A stretch of 64,000 bases of DNA from Peronospora farinosa (GCA_947646735.1 CANTFK010000633.1:62001-126000); one strand, 5' to 3'; shown: positions 1 to 10,550, counted from the stretch's first letter. Notes: generated by a model from the sequence alone, not told the origin. Program-made: numbers and translations.

Positions 1-282
1 CCAGATACTGGTTTTGACCATGGCGGAAACGTTTCTGCAGTAGACTTTCCACATGGAATTGAAGGTTCCCTTGTCCGTGAAGCAAAGCCGGAGGAGGCCG
101 GTGTATCGGCACAAGCTCATGCCGAGCTACTTCAAGAGGTGCAGTCTCTCCACTGTGCAGTCAATGAATTCCCGCCTCGAGTCTCTAAAATAGAGCCGAA
201 TCCGAGGGAGGGTCAGCTTGACATCTTAGTTCAGATGATACGTCCCGCGACAATACCGATAAGCTCGGCGCAAGCTCCTTAG
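1..282 (+). pseudogene. C-terminal part of the Gypsy-1 antisense ORF, copy A
   Basis: The plus frame is open from the window edge to TAG at 280-282 and ends at the same residue as the homologous frame in the complete copy (both end in ...AP). A local 6-nt net deletion keeps the frame. The leucine-zipper segment seen in the other copy is destroyed here by frameshifted residues in the middle. Substitutions between the two copies fall on all three codon positions about evenly, so this pair gives no evidence of purifying selection. Confidence 0.6.
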
Positions 283-1038
283 TGTTCACTTGGGACGGAT
301 CCCGATATGGTTTGAGCATGCCGACGTAGAACACGGGATGTGTACGCAATTTGCGCGGCAAATTAAGCGTAAACGCTAGGCCTTTCTTGGCCACGACCGC
401 AAACGGTCCAATGAAGCGCGAATGCAACTTTGTCTCAAAGACAGCAGACACTACTTTAGTAGGTAGGCTCTAAGCATTAACTAAGACTTGGTATTCGCTT
501 TCATAACAGTTAATACAACTTTTGACTTTATCATCAGCATATTTTTGTTTTTCTTGGCTATCAGCCATTGCGTCACGCACATGTCTTAAGACAAGCAACC
601 GCGTCGCGGAAACGCGCTCACCTGTTTCTTAACAGTATTAGGGCTGAAATCAGCAAGCCGATCGGCAACCTCTCCCCCACCAAGCGCCGAACCACTTGGT
701 GGTAGCGTAAACGGAACACACGGATGCGTGAGGCCATTCGCATTAGAACGGAATGTAGCCGGTCGAGGCGTGCACGGAGTTATTGAGTGCAAACTCAACA
801 ACAGGGAGCATAGATCTTTATCGCTTAGGCGTTTCGGCACAAACGCTGCGGAGGATATCTTCAAAAACACGATTGATACGTTCAGTTTGACCACCGGTCT
901 GCGGATGATCCGCTGTGGACATGTCTAATCGGGTGCCTAGCACCTGAAAAACGGACTTTCAAAACTTATTCGTGAAGCGTAAATCACGGTCAGAAACAAT
1001 TGCCACTGGCAAGACATGCTGACATATTACTCGATCGA
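185..1038 (-). pseudogene. Gypsy-1 integrase C-terminal remnant, copy A
   Basis: The minus strand at 185-451 reads the integrase C-terminal domain with the typical RFIGPF and HPVFYVGMLKPYRDP motifs. Farther upstream on the minus strand (586-1038) the core end is split between frames. It is parallel to 5150-6028 of the complete copy. It is a dead fragment of a Gypsy pol gene. Confidence 0.8.
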
Positions 1039-1912
1039 CTGATGTGTTAAAGTAAAAGTTGGAAAGTTTTCCAAAGAAGTGTTTCGAAGAGTGAGTTTTA
1101 TTACCAACATTATGTGCGCCCTAACTACGAGCACCCTGATTTGCAGCCGCTCCCTTTCTCCTGCACGATGTTAGCACAAGATGTGCTCACCTTCCGTCTT
1201 TTCTGTCGCCTGCAAATTAAAATATACAAAACAAAAGGTAATCCTGGAAAACGGCAGTTTCTTGTGTCTTGAGACCTGGTAGCAATTAAAATACCGTTTT
1301 CCAACATGATGATCCATTAATCTGGTAAAAGACTGATTAAGGATAATCGTGTTTACCCCGAACACCTGTGTGGGGATCACTATATGCTATATCCTATTAT
1401 GTAGACGTCAAGCTAGCTAGGGGAATAACGAAATACGCATCACTCTCTCTTTTGCATTTAAATTGTGTGTGCTATTGTTGTCCTTTTTATTTAACTTCTA
1501 ACATAGGCCTCCATAGGGGGGCTACACGCTAGCACCGTCTTTTTGGTGCATCATGGGTAGCCGGCGGATAGAGACCCAAAACCTCCGGGGCTTGAGTGTC
1601 GAGATTCGAGCGAACTGGCTTAAATCCTAGAGAAGAACGCCCGCAGCCGACCGACCGTTTTTCTGGTTAATACAGAAGACTCATGTAAAAAGTGACGGGG
1701 AGGCAGACCGTCTAGCGGTTACCTGAACGCGATTAATGGAGCAACATCAGCCACACGAACCGACGTTGTCCCATTAAAATGTCGATGAGAGCGAAATGGG
1801 TGAAGTAGCTATTGTGACGACACCACTATTTCCGAAGTATTCACTGTAATAATCAGTCATTGTTGTGACTGATAGTTGAGGGAAGGGGTAATGTAATGTC
1901 GTGAGCCCGTTA
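1039..1912. other. Unassigned non-coding stretch
   Basis: No open frame with recognisable content and no match to the LTRs or repeats elsewhere in this window. It lies between the truncated Gypsy-1 fragment and repeat R1 and may be decayed mobile-element DNA, but I see nothing that shows this. Confidence 0.5.
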
Positions 1913-2233
1913 CACAACAATGAAGTGCCAATGTAAATATATCTTATCTGATAATATTCGACAATAGTATCTTTTCTTATCGTATTGTACTCGCATCTTC
2001 TTTAAGTTGGAGATGCCTCTAATTGACTGATAGGCCATGATATCACTTAACGCGCTGGCCAATGACAGATGGACGCGCGCAATGAGAGGATGGCAATTAG
2101 TCAGCATACATATAAGTATTTATATATCGTTAAAATAGGTTTCAAATGATTTCTATTAAGAAGTCTTTAACTACTGTATATATAATACAGTTTTCCTTTT
2201 CTACAACTAAGCGTGTTCGTTTAGTTGTATAGT
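1913..2233 (-). repeat. Interspersed repeat R1, uninterrupted copy
   Basis: About 320 bp that recur in reverse orientation as 18815-19030 plus 25203-25310, where the copy is split by the Copia element. One end carries a short palindrome (TACAACTAA ... TTAGTTGTA, 2203-2231). It encodes no protein. The class is unknown: a MITE or an old LTR are both possible. This copy shows the empty target site of the Copia insertion. Confidence 0.8.
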
Positions 2234-3229
2234 TTTGTCTGCTTCCGTCAATGTACATGAAATTCCGAAGCACCTGCTTACACTTTCGTCAGTATGCCAT
2301 TTTCAGTATAGTCAGATACCATGTACAAGCTGACAGGAATAAAGGATTTCGCGTACACGTAGACAGTTTAGGTTCGTTAAATTGTGAGCGGAACGACTCC
2401 ACCTCATCCAAAAAGCGTTATGCGAGTCTCGACCGAGCCCATTAAGCACGTGTCGTCTGGAAGGACAGCCATACGGCTAATTCGAATGCGGCAAGAAACA
2501 CACGCAAGGAGACAGCAATGATATCTACCGAAGACCAGACGACGGATGCTTGATTGCATCCAATTCCGGACAGCGCTGCAGTGACTCGATGGAAGCCACC
2601 GACACGAAACAGGGGCGCTGGCGTTCTAAGGGTGAGTTTTCACCCGGAGGATTACACCAACTACGCTGCCCACATAGGAATGCAAAGAGCGGGCGGTACG
2701 GCTGAAAGAAATGTTTGAGGCGGTGCAGGAGGCGATGAAGGCAGCTACGCCTGGAGTATGGATAGCTACGATAGTAAAATTGTACAAAATTGAGCATGAT
2801 GCTGTGACTATTGCTGCGGAACTAATGCCTACCGGAAATAAGAAACACTTTTCAAAATTACGACACACCGAGAAAGAAACCTTATTCAGACTCTTTAAAA
2901 AAATGTGCATTGTCAGCGACAGCCCATTATGAAGTAGGTTTACTACGCAAAGACGGCGACATAAGATCTCTAGAATCAAGATGGTTGTTTAAAGCATCAT
3001 GCAAAGCTTAATTGTCAAGGTAGGTGCAACATTACTAAATTATTAGACTGCCAAGTCAAGTCTGGGACTCGACAAAGTAACGCGAAAGCGCTAAGTACCT
3101 ATCAAGATTTCATGTTTAACCCAGAGGTCTTCAGCAAAACGGATATGAGACGCTTCGCACGCTCATCCAGCAGCAAAGGTCGAAAGGAAAGGCTGTCAGC
3201 TTTAAGAGGGCACCTTAGACAAATGGAGG
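2234..3229. other. Unassigned stretch with one short open frame
   Basis: About 1 kb between repeat R1 and the Gypsy-1 insertion. The plus strand has one 73-codon frame (2711-2932) of normal amino-acid composition but no motif I recognise. It may be a relic of an older element. No promoter or splice model could be supported. Confidence 0.4.
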
Positions 3230-3234
3230 GTCAT

Positions 3235-3872
3235 TGTAGCGGAGCTGCACAGCTCTTTGGCCAGAGGAAGACTTTTGGCTGGAAGCCTCTTAGTTCTAGA
3301 GAACTAAATAGAGTTAAGGCTAAAAGCCACTTAGTTCTAAGGAACTAATGTAAATGACTCAAAAATCACCCTGTTCTAAGGAAGTAGGAGAGACTTTTAG
3401 TCAGCAAGCAATAATCTTAAGGTTCAGAGAACCAACGCACATAGTGCAAGAGAAGCTAGAAGCTTAGGGGTTCAGAGAACCAACGCACGAAGTGCACAAG
3501 AGAGAAAGTCAAAACGACTTGCGATCTTAAACTCAAAAGGAGAACTGATTGTATTTAAGCTTTAAGATTTTATGAATAGTCCTACTCTAAGTACCCTACA
3601 CTAGATATTAATTACTATAACAGTAATTATAATATGCAGAATTTGCTATTGAACGACGTATCGTCTAAACATCTGTGTATGATGTACTTAGTACAGCGTT
3701 ATCGATTATCGAATCCTAATCGATAATACGGTATACCGAATACCGTATCTTTAGCGCTCATACTTAATACCTCTCTAAAGAGAAGTATAATAATGCATTA
3801 TATGCAATAGAAAGGAGAGTTTAACCGTAAACTTTCGGAATAATGTTACAATCGTCGTGTAACCCCGTTACA
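3235..3872 (-). repeat. LTR-A, 3' LTR of Gypsy-1
   Basis: 638 bp, nearly identical to 9908-10545. It begins TGTAGCGG and ends CGTTACA on the plus strand. It differs from its partner mainly in a short block near the right end and at single sites. It is the 3' LTR because pol runs on the minus strand. Confidence 0.95.
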
Positions 3873-3884
3873 CTCTCCCCCACC
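3873..3884 (-). other. Polypurine tract of Gypsy-1
   Basis: The minus strand reads GGTGGGGGAGAG directly before the TG of the 3' LTR, the usual plus-strand primer site. It fixes the transposition orientation as minus independently of the coding frames. Confidence 0.9.
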
Positions 3885-3966
3885 GGACTGACATTCCCAT
3901 AGAATGTCATTCGACATCTTTCCTCTTTTTGAGGTTTTGCTTTAGCGAGCGTTTAAACCTTACGAT

Positions 3967-5268
3967 TTGTTTACGGCACACAACATGATGCCTCCTGGCA
4001 ATGAGTCACAGACTCTACGGGACCTCATTGAAGACAAACTTGACGAAGCGAATGATTACGAAAGTGACACCGTCTTTGTGGGACCCGATGGGTCCCCTTT
4101 AGCCACCCTTACGGGTGAAGATGACACTAGTCATGCACCGAATCCGTTTCCTGAACGTGGTGCTGCAGATGCGCTAACAGCGTTACGAGACCCGCCTGAC
4201 GTATCATCAACGGTAATGGTTACCAATCAACTCGACGAGCGGCAACAGCAGACCATCGACCAAAAAGAAGGCGCATAGCGCCGGACGAAGAATATGGCGA
4301 GACTTCAGGACCACCGACAGTACAGGTTCAAGCCACCTACGGTGGAAGAACGCCTAAAGGAAGCATCTGGGCATTCCCTTTTTGGCTGGACCATTGGGCC
4401 TGAGGCCATTTCACCTGAGGATGTTGCCACGCGCACGGCACTTCGACAACGATATCTAGAGCCCCACATTACGACACAAAGCCAATACTTGGCACGCCTT
4501 AACCGGCAAGTGCGCGGTGCGCCAGTACCTCCTATAAAGGGTGTTACCATCCTTCTGTTCGTATGGGAAACCGAGGACGAAGAAGACACGGCTTTTAGCC
4601 GCTGGGCGCATTATGCGCGACGTTTAAGCAGCATGTGGGCCCTACGGGCAAGTGCCGATGTGGCAGATGTTCGACTCGAGCGAAAGATGCGTTATGATTA
4701 CGCTAAATTGAAGGCTCGGGAAAAATTGAAATCCCAACGAACGCATTATGCGTCTGCTACCCAGAATCCCAATGTTTCGGCTTCACCTGTAGCCGCGAGT
4801 CCACGACAGTCTGAGGCCGCTAACCCGCCCACACCCACCATTACTGGTGAGAAGCGTCAGCGCCAACAGGCTGACCCTGCGCACGACGCTCAAAAACGTC
4901 CACGGCGTATGGGCAGTCCTGCCGAAGGGGAGTCTCAAACTCCCATGAATTCCACGATTCGGAATAACCCCGCCACTTTACCAGATACTGGTTTTGACCA
5001 TGGCGGCGACGCTTCTGCAGTAGACGCTCCACATGGAACTGTAGGTTCCCCTGCGCATCGAGCAAAGGAGGCGGAGGCCGGTGTATCGGCAAAAGCTCAT
5101 GCCGAGCTTGTTCAGGAGGTGCGGTCCCTCCGTGAGGAGAGGCAGACGATTAACTCCCGGCTTGCGTCCCTGGAAGAGAGTCGGACCCGTATGCAAGATC
5201 AACTTGACATGTTGGCGCAGATGCTTCGTCCCGTGACAGTGCCAATGGGCTCGGCGCGAGCGCCTTAA
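3967..5268 (+). CDS. Antisense ORF of Gypsy-1 (unknown leucine-zipper protein)
   Basis: A 434-codon frame on the strand opposite to pol, starting 95 bp inside the 3' LTR. One TAG at 4276-4278 divides it into a 103-residue part (3967-4278) and a 324-residue part (ATG 4294, stop 5266-5268) in the same frame. The second part has a helical N-terminal region, a Pro/Ser-rich linker with a bipartite basic stretch (KRQRQQ ... KRPRR), and near the C-terminus six heptads with L, L, I, L, M, L at one position, a leucine-zipper pattern (about 5100-5250). The 3967-4840 part lies outside pol; 4841-5268 overlaps the chromodomain and integrase end antisense. The end of the frame is also present in copy A. 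I recognise no known family. It may be a regulatory protein, or an open frame without function; the split by TAG argues that this copy is damaged. Confidence 0.55.
4841..5149 (-). pseudogene. Chromodomain of Gypsy-1 Pol
   Basis: The minus frame contains FHVERLL, then QYLVKWRGYSESWNSWE, the signature of the C-terminal chromodomain that directs chromovirus integrases to modified histones. It is in the same frame as the integrase end but is cut off from it by TAA at 5150-5152, so a full Pol from this copy would lack it. The whole segment is overlapped on the plus strand by the antisense ORF. Confidence 0.85.
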
Positions 5269-6250
5269 CGTTTACTTGGGACGGATCCCGATACCTTTTG
5301 AGCATGCCAACAAAGAACACAGGATGTGTACGCAATTTGCGCGGCAAGTTAAGCGTATACGCTGTGCCTTTCTTGGCAATGACCTTAAAGGGTCCAATAA
5401 AGCGCGGGCGCAACTTCGTTTTAAAGACAGCGGATACTACATTGGTAGTTAGATTTTTAGCATTTAATAATACTTGGTCTCCGAACTTATAATAATCAAT
5501 ACAACTTCTGCCTTTCGCATCTGTATATTCCTTTTGTTTATCTTGACTATCAGCCATTGTATCTTGCACATGTCGTAAGACATTCAGTCGCGTCGCGAGA
5601 AACGCGCTCACCTGCTTTTTAACAGTAATAGAAATGACATCAGAAAGCCGATCGGCAACCTCTCCCCCACCAAGCGCCGAACCACTTGGTGGTAGCGCAA
5701 ACGGAACGCGTGGGTGTGTGAGGCCATTGACATTAAACGGAGTGTAGCGGGTAGAGGCGTGCACGGAGTTATTGAGTGCAAACTCAACAACAGGGAGCAT
5801 AGATCTTTATCGCTTAGGCGTTTCAGCACAAACGCTGCGGAGGTATATCCTCAACGACGCGATTGATACGTTCAGTTTGACCATCGGTCTGCGGATGATC
5901 CGCTGTGGACATGTCTAATCGGGTGCCTAGCACCTGAAAAACGGACTTTCAAAACTTATTCGTGAAGCGTGAATCACGGTCAGAAACAATTGCCACTGGC
6001 AAGACATGTTGGCGAATCACTCGATCGATAAACAGCTTCGCTGTACCTTCACCATCGATCGAGTCTGGTACAGCCGCTAAGTTAGACATCTTGCACAAAT
6101 GGTCAACGAAGATCACAATATTTGTGTTTTCATGTAAATCTTTCGGTAGGCCAAACCCAAAGTCTCGACTAATGGACTACCAGCACCCATTGGGAATAGG
6201 AAAGCTAGTCAGCGGTGCTGCCGAATGGGGCGAGGGTTTCACTTGTTGAC
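5150..6250 (-). pseudogene. Gypsy-1 integrase core and C-terminal domain
   Basis: The 5150-5800 frame (216 aa) starts within the end of the core and carries the C-terminal domain (RPRFIGPFKVIAKKG, HPVFFVGMLKRYRDP). Upstream on the minus strand, split between frames, 5830-6150 reads the DDE core with VSDRDSRFTNKFW and [19 protein letters not shown] frameshift near 5840 separates the two. It would insert the cDNA copy into chromosomes if intact; it is broken here. Confidence 0.85.
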
Positions 6251-6277
6251 GCTTTTCACACGTACGCACATATGTGC

Positions 6278-7216
6278 TCACCCATTTGTACAATTTGGTC
6301 CACCAGCAAATTGGAACACTGCCCCATAGGTCTTTTCTTGACCCAAATGAGCACCGATGGCGGTGTCATGTACCTCATAGAGGATCTTAAACTTCAGGTC
6401 CTTATCATGAGAAGCCACAATACGCGGTGGGTCTTTCAAATCCGTACAATAGTATAACAGCTCCAGATCGATGCAATATCGATGGAGGCTCGCACGTGAT
6501 CGTACTGACAATTTAATATCCGAGTCTTTAAACTCCTCACTGCCAAGAGCATGTAGCAACGCTATACAGTAATCATCTTTAGCATACGCCGTACGAATGA
6601 GATCGGTGATAGAAGACGACAATGTCGTCACATGAGCAAGCTCATAGTCAGGTCTGCGTGACAACGCATCAGCCAAAGCATTTTGCTTGCCCGGCTTATA
6701 TTTCACCACGAGATTATACTAGGCAAAGAATGACAGCCATCTGGCCATTCTCTGCGAGAGATGCGGCGACTGAGTCGCAGTGCGTAACGACGCATGATCG
6801 GTATAGATCACAAAAGGCTTTGAGCCCAGCAGATGAACTCTGAATTTGACCAGAGCATACTTTATCGCAAGTAGTTCTTTGTCATGAACTAGATAAATCT
6901 TTTCTGCAGCTTTCAGCTGGCGAGATTCAAAAGCGACTACACGCTCACGACCTTCATCATCTGTTTGTAACAGATCACTGCCAATGGAAAAATTCAATGC
7001 GTCACAGACGACGCTAAACGGTCGGTCAGGGTCTGGCAAAGCCAAAATAGGAGCATGTAGAAGGCTCGCCTTCACCGCTTGATAAGCATCTTCGTGTTCG
7101 GCATGCCAACACCATTCCACATCCTTTTTAAGAAGATTGGATAACGGCCGAGCCATATCAGCGTAATTCTCGCTATACTTGTGTAAGTAATTGGCAAGGC
7201 CAAGCCATTTACGCAA
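6278..7216 (-). pseudogene. Gypsy-1 RNase H and integrase zinc-binding region
   Basis: The 6719-7216 frame holds the end of RT (LGLANYLHKYSENYA) and RNase H (FSVVCDALNFSIGSDL, VHDKELLAIKYAL, VIYTDHASL). A TAG follows, then 6278-6709 continues with KYKPGKQNALADALSRRPD and the HDTAIGAHLGQEKTY zinc-binding part of integrase. Family catalytic positions D, E and D of RNase H are visible. The break between the two frames makes the polyprotein non-functional. Confidence 0.85.
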
Positions 7217-7304
7217 GTCCTTCTGAGACTGTGGAACAGGCTAATCGACTATGGCTTTGACCTTAGCGGGATCCTCTCTGAGGTCTCGCTACGAATGAAG
7301 CACC

Positions 7305-9269
7305 CTAGAAAGGGAATCTCTTCGGCCCCGAAGATGCACTTAGATGCATTAGCATATAATTTATTAGTGCGCATGCACTCGAGCACAGCTCGTAAATGAA
7401 CAATATGATCTCAATATCTGACCGCCCATGTTCAGCCCGACTATGGACAAAAATGGCATCAAAGTACGTCTGTGCATAGCTTCGATGGGGTCGAAACAAT
7501 TGCGTCGCCAAACGGTTAAACGTAGCCGGAGCATTAGATAGCCCCTTAGGCATCACTAACCACTCCCGGAGCATACCGCTCGGAGTACTAACAGCAGTAA
7601 GCGGAATATTACTAGCTCGCATGAGCAATTGGTAATAACCATCGACTAAGTCGAGCGCACTGTACATGGTACAACCGACCATATTGTTCTGAAGAACATC
7701 CTTTCTAGGTATCGGCGTCTGTGCAGGTATAGTGGCCGCATTGAGCTTATTATAAGCTTGAACGATACGCCATTTACCATTCGGTTTCTTAACACAGAAA
7801 ATGGGTGTCGAGTGCGGAGATTTACTCTCACGCACCATGCCCGCCGCGTGCTTTGCCCGAAATAACTCTTCAATGACGTCACACTGTTCTTTGGGTAAAG
7901 GCCACTGCCGTGTTACGCAGTATTTGGTTCCGGGAACCAAGTCAATTTCATGACGTACACCCCTATCAGGTGGTAGAACCGACGGTGGATCGTGACACAC
8001 CACGTCCTGGAATTCCTTTACCAAAGGGTAGTAGGGATCTGAAGGGTTCTTCAGAATAGATGCCCCACTACGTGCACTTAGTGCCGCTTTGGTATCTTCA
8101 AGGACTGTCTGATCGACAAGCGAGGATGAGTTCAGCTCGACGTTAGGTCGAATGACCACCATGTCGGATAGAGCACCTGCCTTCAAGGCCTGATGAAATT
8201 CATCCACAGACATTTCGTCTAGCTCTAAAAGAGCATTTAATGATGGGAGGGCCTCAAGGTCAATCTCACCATCTACATCACCTGTCACTCCGTTGACCAG
8301 GGTGTACAACTGGTCACTGACATTACTATGCGATAAAACAGACGCTTTGCGCCTCGCAGCCTCCATCTGGCTACTCTGCCGTCTCATTGACGAGACCGTA
8401 CTCTTCAAAGTACTTGGGATATTATCATCCCCAAGGTCAACAGATCCCTTGTCATTTACCTGCCCTATGCGAGGGCCGATGTCATTACCGACACCCAGTG
8501 GGTCACTAGTACCAGTGACTTCACTAACAAGGTCATCGACCTTCACTTGCTCTATACGAGAGCCGATGTCATTATCGACATCCAGTGAATCGCATTTACA
8601 GCCAATATCACTAACAAGGTCATCGACCTTCACTTGCTCTATACGAGAGCCGATGTCATTATCGACATCCAGTAAATCGCATTTACAGCCAATATTACTA
8701 ACAAGGTCATCGACCTTCACTTGCTCTATACGAGAGCCGATGTCATTACCGACATCCAGTCTATCGCATTTACAGCCAATATTACTAACAAGGTCATCGA
8801 CCTTAACTTGCTCTGTACGAGAGCCGATGTCATTACCGACATCCAGTGTCTCAATATTACTTTGAGTATCACTCAATGGAGTACGTGCCGTTCCACTAAG
8901 TGTCATTGAGCTCTGCTCGACACTATTATTGTTGACATCGGAGTTTATCGACTCAGACACTCCAATGTCCAGCACACTAACTGAATCAGTTAATGGCTCG
9001 CGCCAATAGCACTTTTGTTTTCTAGCGAAGGTGGAATCATGACTCTCCAAAGATTCTCTAGGAGCATTGCGCGTTGCGCCTAAGTTTTTAGATCTCCAAT
9101 CGATCCATGGCTCATGGCGTTCCAGCCAGGCCATACCGATAATGAAATCATATCTTGAGTCCAAATCTAGGACAAGACAGCGTTCAACGCTATTGAAGTC
9201 TAAGAACTTCACACCTAAGTTCAACGGAACTTTAGGAACGGTGACACGTACACCGGTCGCGAGACGCAC
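7305..9269 (-). pseudogene. Gypsy-1 protease tail, spacer and reverse transcriptase
   Basis: A 654-codon frame. It begins in the second half of the aspartic protease ([20 protein letters not shown]), passes a long acidic spacer with four to five 29-residue repeats, and ends in RT ([43 protein letters not shown]). The catalytic box reads YFDA where the related Gypsy-2 copy has YFDD, so the second catalytic aspartate is lost. Shortly after it the frame shifts and runs into nonsense. RNase H resumes in another frame from 7216. Confidence 0.85.
8500..8850 (-). repeat. 87-bp in-frame tandem repeat in Gypsy-1 pol
   Basis: The anchor AAGGTCATCGACC recurs at 8529, 8616, 8703 and 8790, exactly 87 bp apart. 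On the minus strand each unit encodes 29 residues of the type [20 protein letters not shown] followed by NIGCKCD. It lies between protease and RT and keeps the reading frame. Confidence 0.9.
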
Positions 9270-9500
9270 GGTTATACTGTCACCCTCTTGTGCTTCTAGC
9301 GCCTCAGCATACAGCTGACTCCCTTCAAGGGAACGACGTCGGACATAATTACCTGACGCCCCTGAGTCAATTAAAATTTACCATGGTTTCTTAAAACCCT
9401 TAACGGTTGCCGACACAACCAACAAGCCTGGATTGTAATCTTGTTCTATGGGAGCATCCACAGAACCACCTGGGGCTAAGCCCTGTATACCTTTACCTCC
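9270..9500 (-). pseudogene. Gypsy-1 aspartic protease, N-terminal half
   Basis: The minus strand reads [18 protein letters not shown], the retroviral-type aspartic protease active site (D-S-G), directly upstream of the 7305-9269 frame. A TAA codon sits three residues before LIDSG (near 9377-9379), so the frame from Gag into protease is closed. The protease would release the Gag-Pol products. Confidence 0.75.
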
Positions 9501-9547
9501 TAAAGATCCAACAGAACTTAGTTCTTTCCCAGTAGGGCGCCTCGCGC

Positions 9548-9905
9548 CTACTGGGAGTTGACGTTTTCCCCTGCGGTGCTCGCCTTTTGGATAAGAGCAG
9601 GGTTTCGGCTTTGCAGATTTGAACGTTGCTTTCGCAACGGACAGCTAGGGCGGAGATGCCTAGTGCTTCCGCACATATAACATCTACGGATGTTAACTTG
9701 CTGCTCAGCAGCTTGAAACTCAGCTTCTTCAGCTTGACTGAGATCCATGGGTTCCGCCCGATTAGAGGTATTTGATTGATACCAGGGCAGACCATATCGA
9801 GCAGATTTAAAATTAAATTCAGCGTTAAACGCTATGCTTACTGCCTCCTCAAAAGTCGAAGGCTGGGCACGGAAAACTTCCGTCCTGGCGACCCCAGTGC
9901 TACCA
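9548..9905 (-). pseudogene. C-terminal Gag of Gypsy-1 with zinc knuckle
   Basis: The minus frame is open from the PBS: STFEEAVSIAFNAEFNF, then AEPMDLS, then CYMCGSTRHLRPSC, a CX2CX4HX4C nucleocapsid knuckle. The N-terminal part of Gag found in the Gypsy-2 relic (about 37 kb) is absent: the PBS is followed at once by the Gag C-terminus. This is an internal deletion, since the LTR, PBS and target duplication are intact. Confidence 0.8.
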
Positions 9906-9907
9906 AG
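9896..9907 (-). other. Primer-binding site of Gypsy-1
   Basis: The minus strand reads CTTGGTAGCACT directly after the 5' LTR. The part TGGTAGCACT is complementary to a tRNA 3' end AGTGCTACCA, whose acceptor stem would begin with A1-U72, the hallmark of eukaryotic initiator tRNA-Met. The same 12 bases follow the LTR at 11653. Confidence 0.8.
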
Positions 9908-10545
9908 TGTAGCGGAGCTGCACAGCTCTTTGGCCAGAGGAAGACTTTTGGCTGGAAGCCTCTTAGTTCTAGAGAACTAAATAGAGTTAAGGCTAAAAGC
10001 CACTTAGTTCTAAGGAACTAATGTAAATGACTCAAAAATCACCCTGTTCTAAGGAAGTAGGAGAGACTTTTAGTCAGCAAGCAATAAGCTTAAGGTTCAG
10101 AGAACCAACGCACATAGTGCAAGAGAAGCTAGAAGCTTAGGGGTTCAGAGAACCAACGCACGAAGTGCACAAGAGAGAAAGTCAAAACGACTTGCGATCT
10201 TAAACTCAAAAGGAGAACTGATTGTATTTAAGCTTTAAGATTTTATGAATAGTCCTACTCTAAGTACCCTACACTAGATATTAATTACTATAACAGTAAT
10301 TATAATATGCAGAATTTGCTATTGAACGACGTATCGTCTAAACATCTGTGTATGATGTACTTAGTACAGCGTTATCGATTATCGAATCCTAATCGATAAT
10401 ACGGTATACCGAATACCGTATCTTTAGCGCTCATACTTAATACCTCTCTAAAGAGAAGTATAATAATGCATTATATGCAATAGAAAGGAGAGTTTAACCG
10501 TAAACTCCCGGAAAGACACTACAACCGTCGTGTAACCCCGTTACA
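9908..10545 (-). repeat. LTR-A, 5' LTR of Gypsy-1
   Basis: 638 bp, partner of 3235-3872, flanked on the right by the target duplication GTCAT (10546-10550). Near-identity of the two LTRs marks a recent insertion. As the 5' LTR it should hold the promoter for the minus-strand transcript; I did not identify the start site. Confidence 0.95.
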
Positions 10546-10550
10546 GTCAT

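Larger units (their letters stand above)
1..1038 (-). mobile_element. Gypsy-1 LTR retrotransposon, truncated copy A
   Basis: This stretch aligns base for base, with scattered substitutions and small indels, to 4981-6028 of the complete Gypsy-1 copy. The match is lost just after a shared TCGATCGA at 1031-1038. It covers the 3' part of pol (integrase core end, integrase C-terminal domain) on the minus strand and the end of the antisense ORF on the plus strand. The left part lies outside the window. Many differences from the other copy are C-to-T changes on the plus strand, and the pol frames are broken, so this is a decaying copy. Confidence 0.9.
3235..10545 (-). mobile_element. Gypsy-1 LTR retrotransposon, structurally complete insertion
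   Basis: A 7311-bp Ty3/Gypsy (chromovirus-type) insertion transcribed on the minus strand. Both ends are 638-bp LTRs starting TG and ending CA. The 5-bp target duplication GTCAT lies at 3230-3234 and 10546-10550. Order along the minus strand: right LTR, PBS, C-terminal Gag with zinc knuckle, protease, spacer with repeats, RT, RNase H, integrase, chromodomain, 3' region, polypurine tract, left LTR. The 3' region carries a long plus-strand ORF. The LTRs are nearly identical, so the insertion is young, yet N-terminal Gag is deleted and pol has stops, frameshifts and an altered RT active site. The element therefore most likely moved with proteins supplied by another copy. Confidence 0.95.

Noticed and set aside
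8293..8865. 190-codon plus-strand frame in Gypsy-1
   Set aside because: It is the antisense shadow of the 87-bp repeats in pol and has no independent support.
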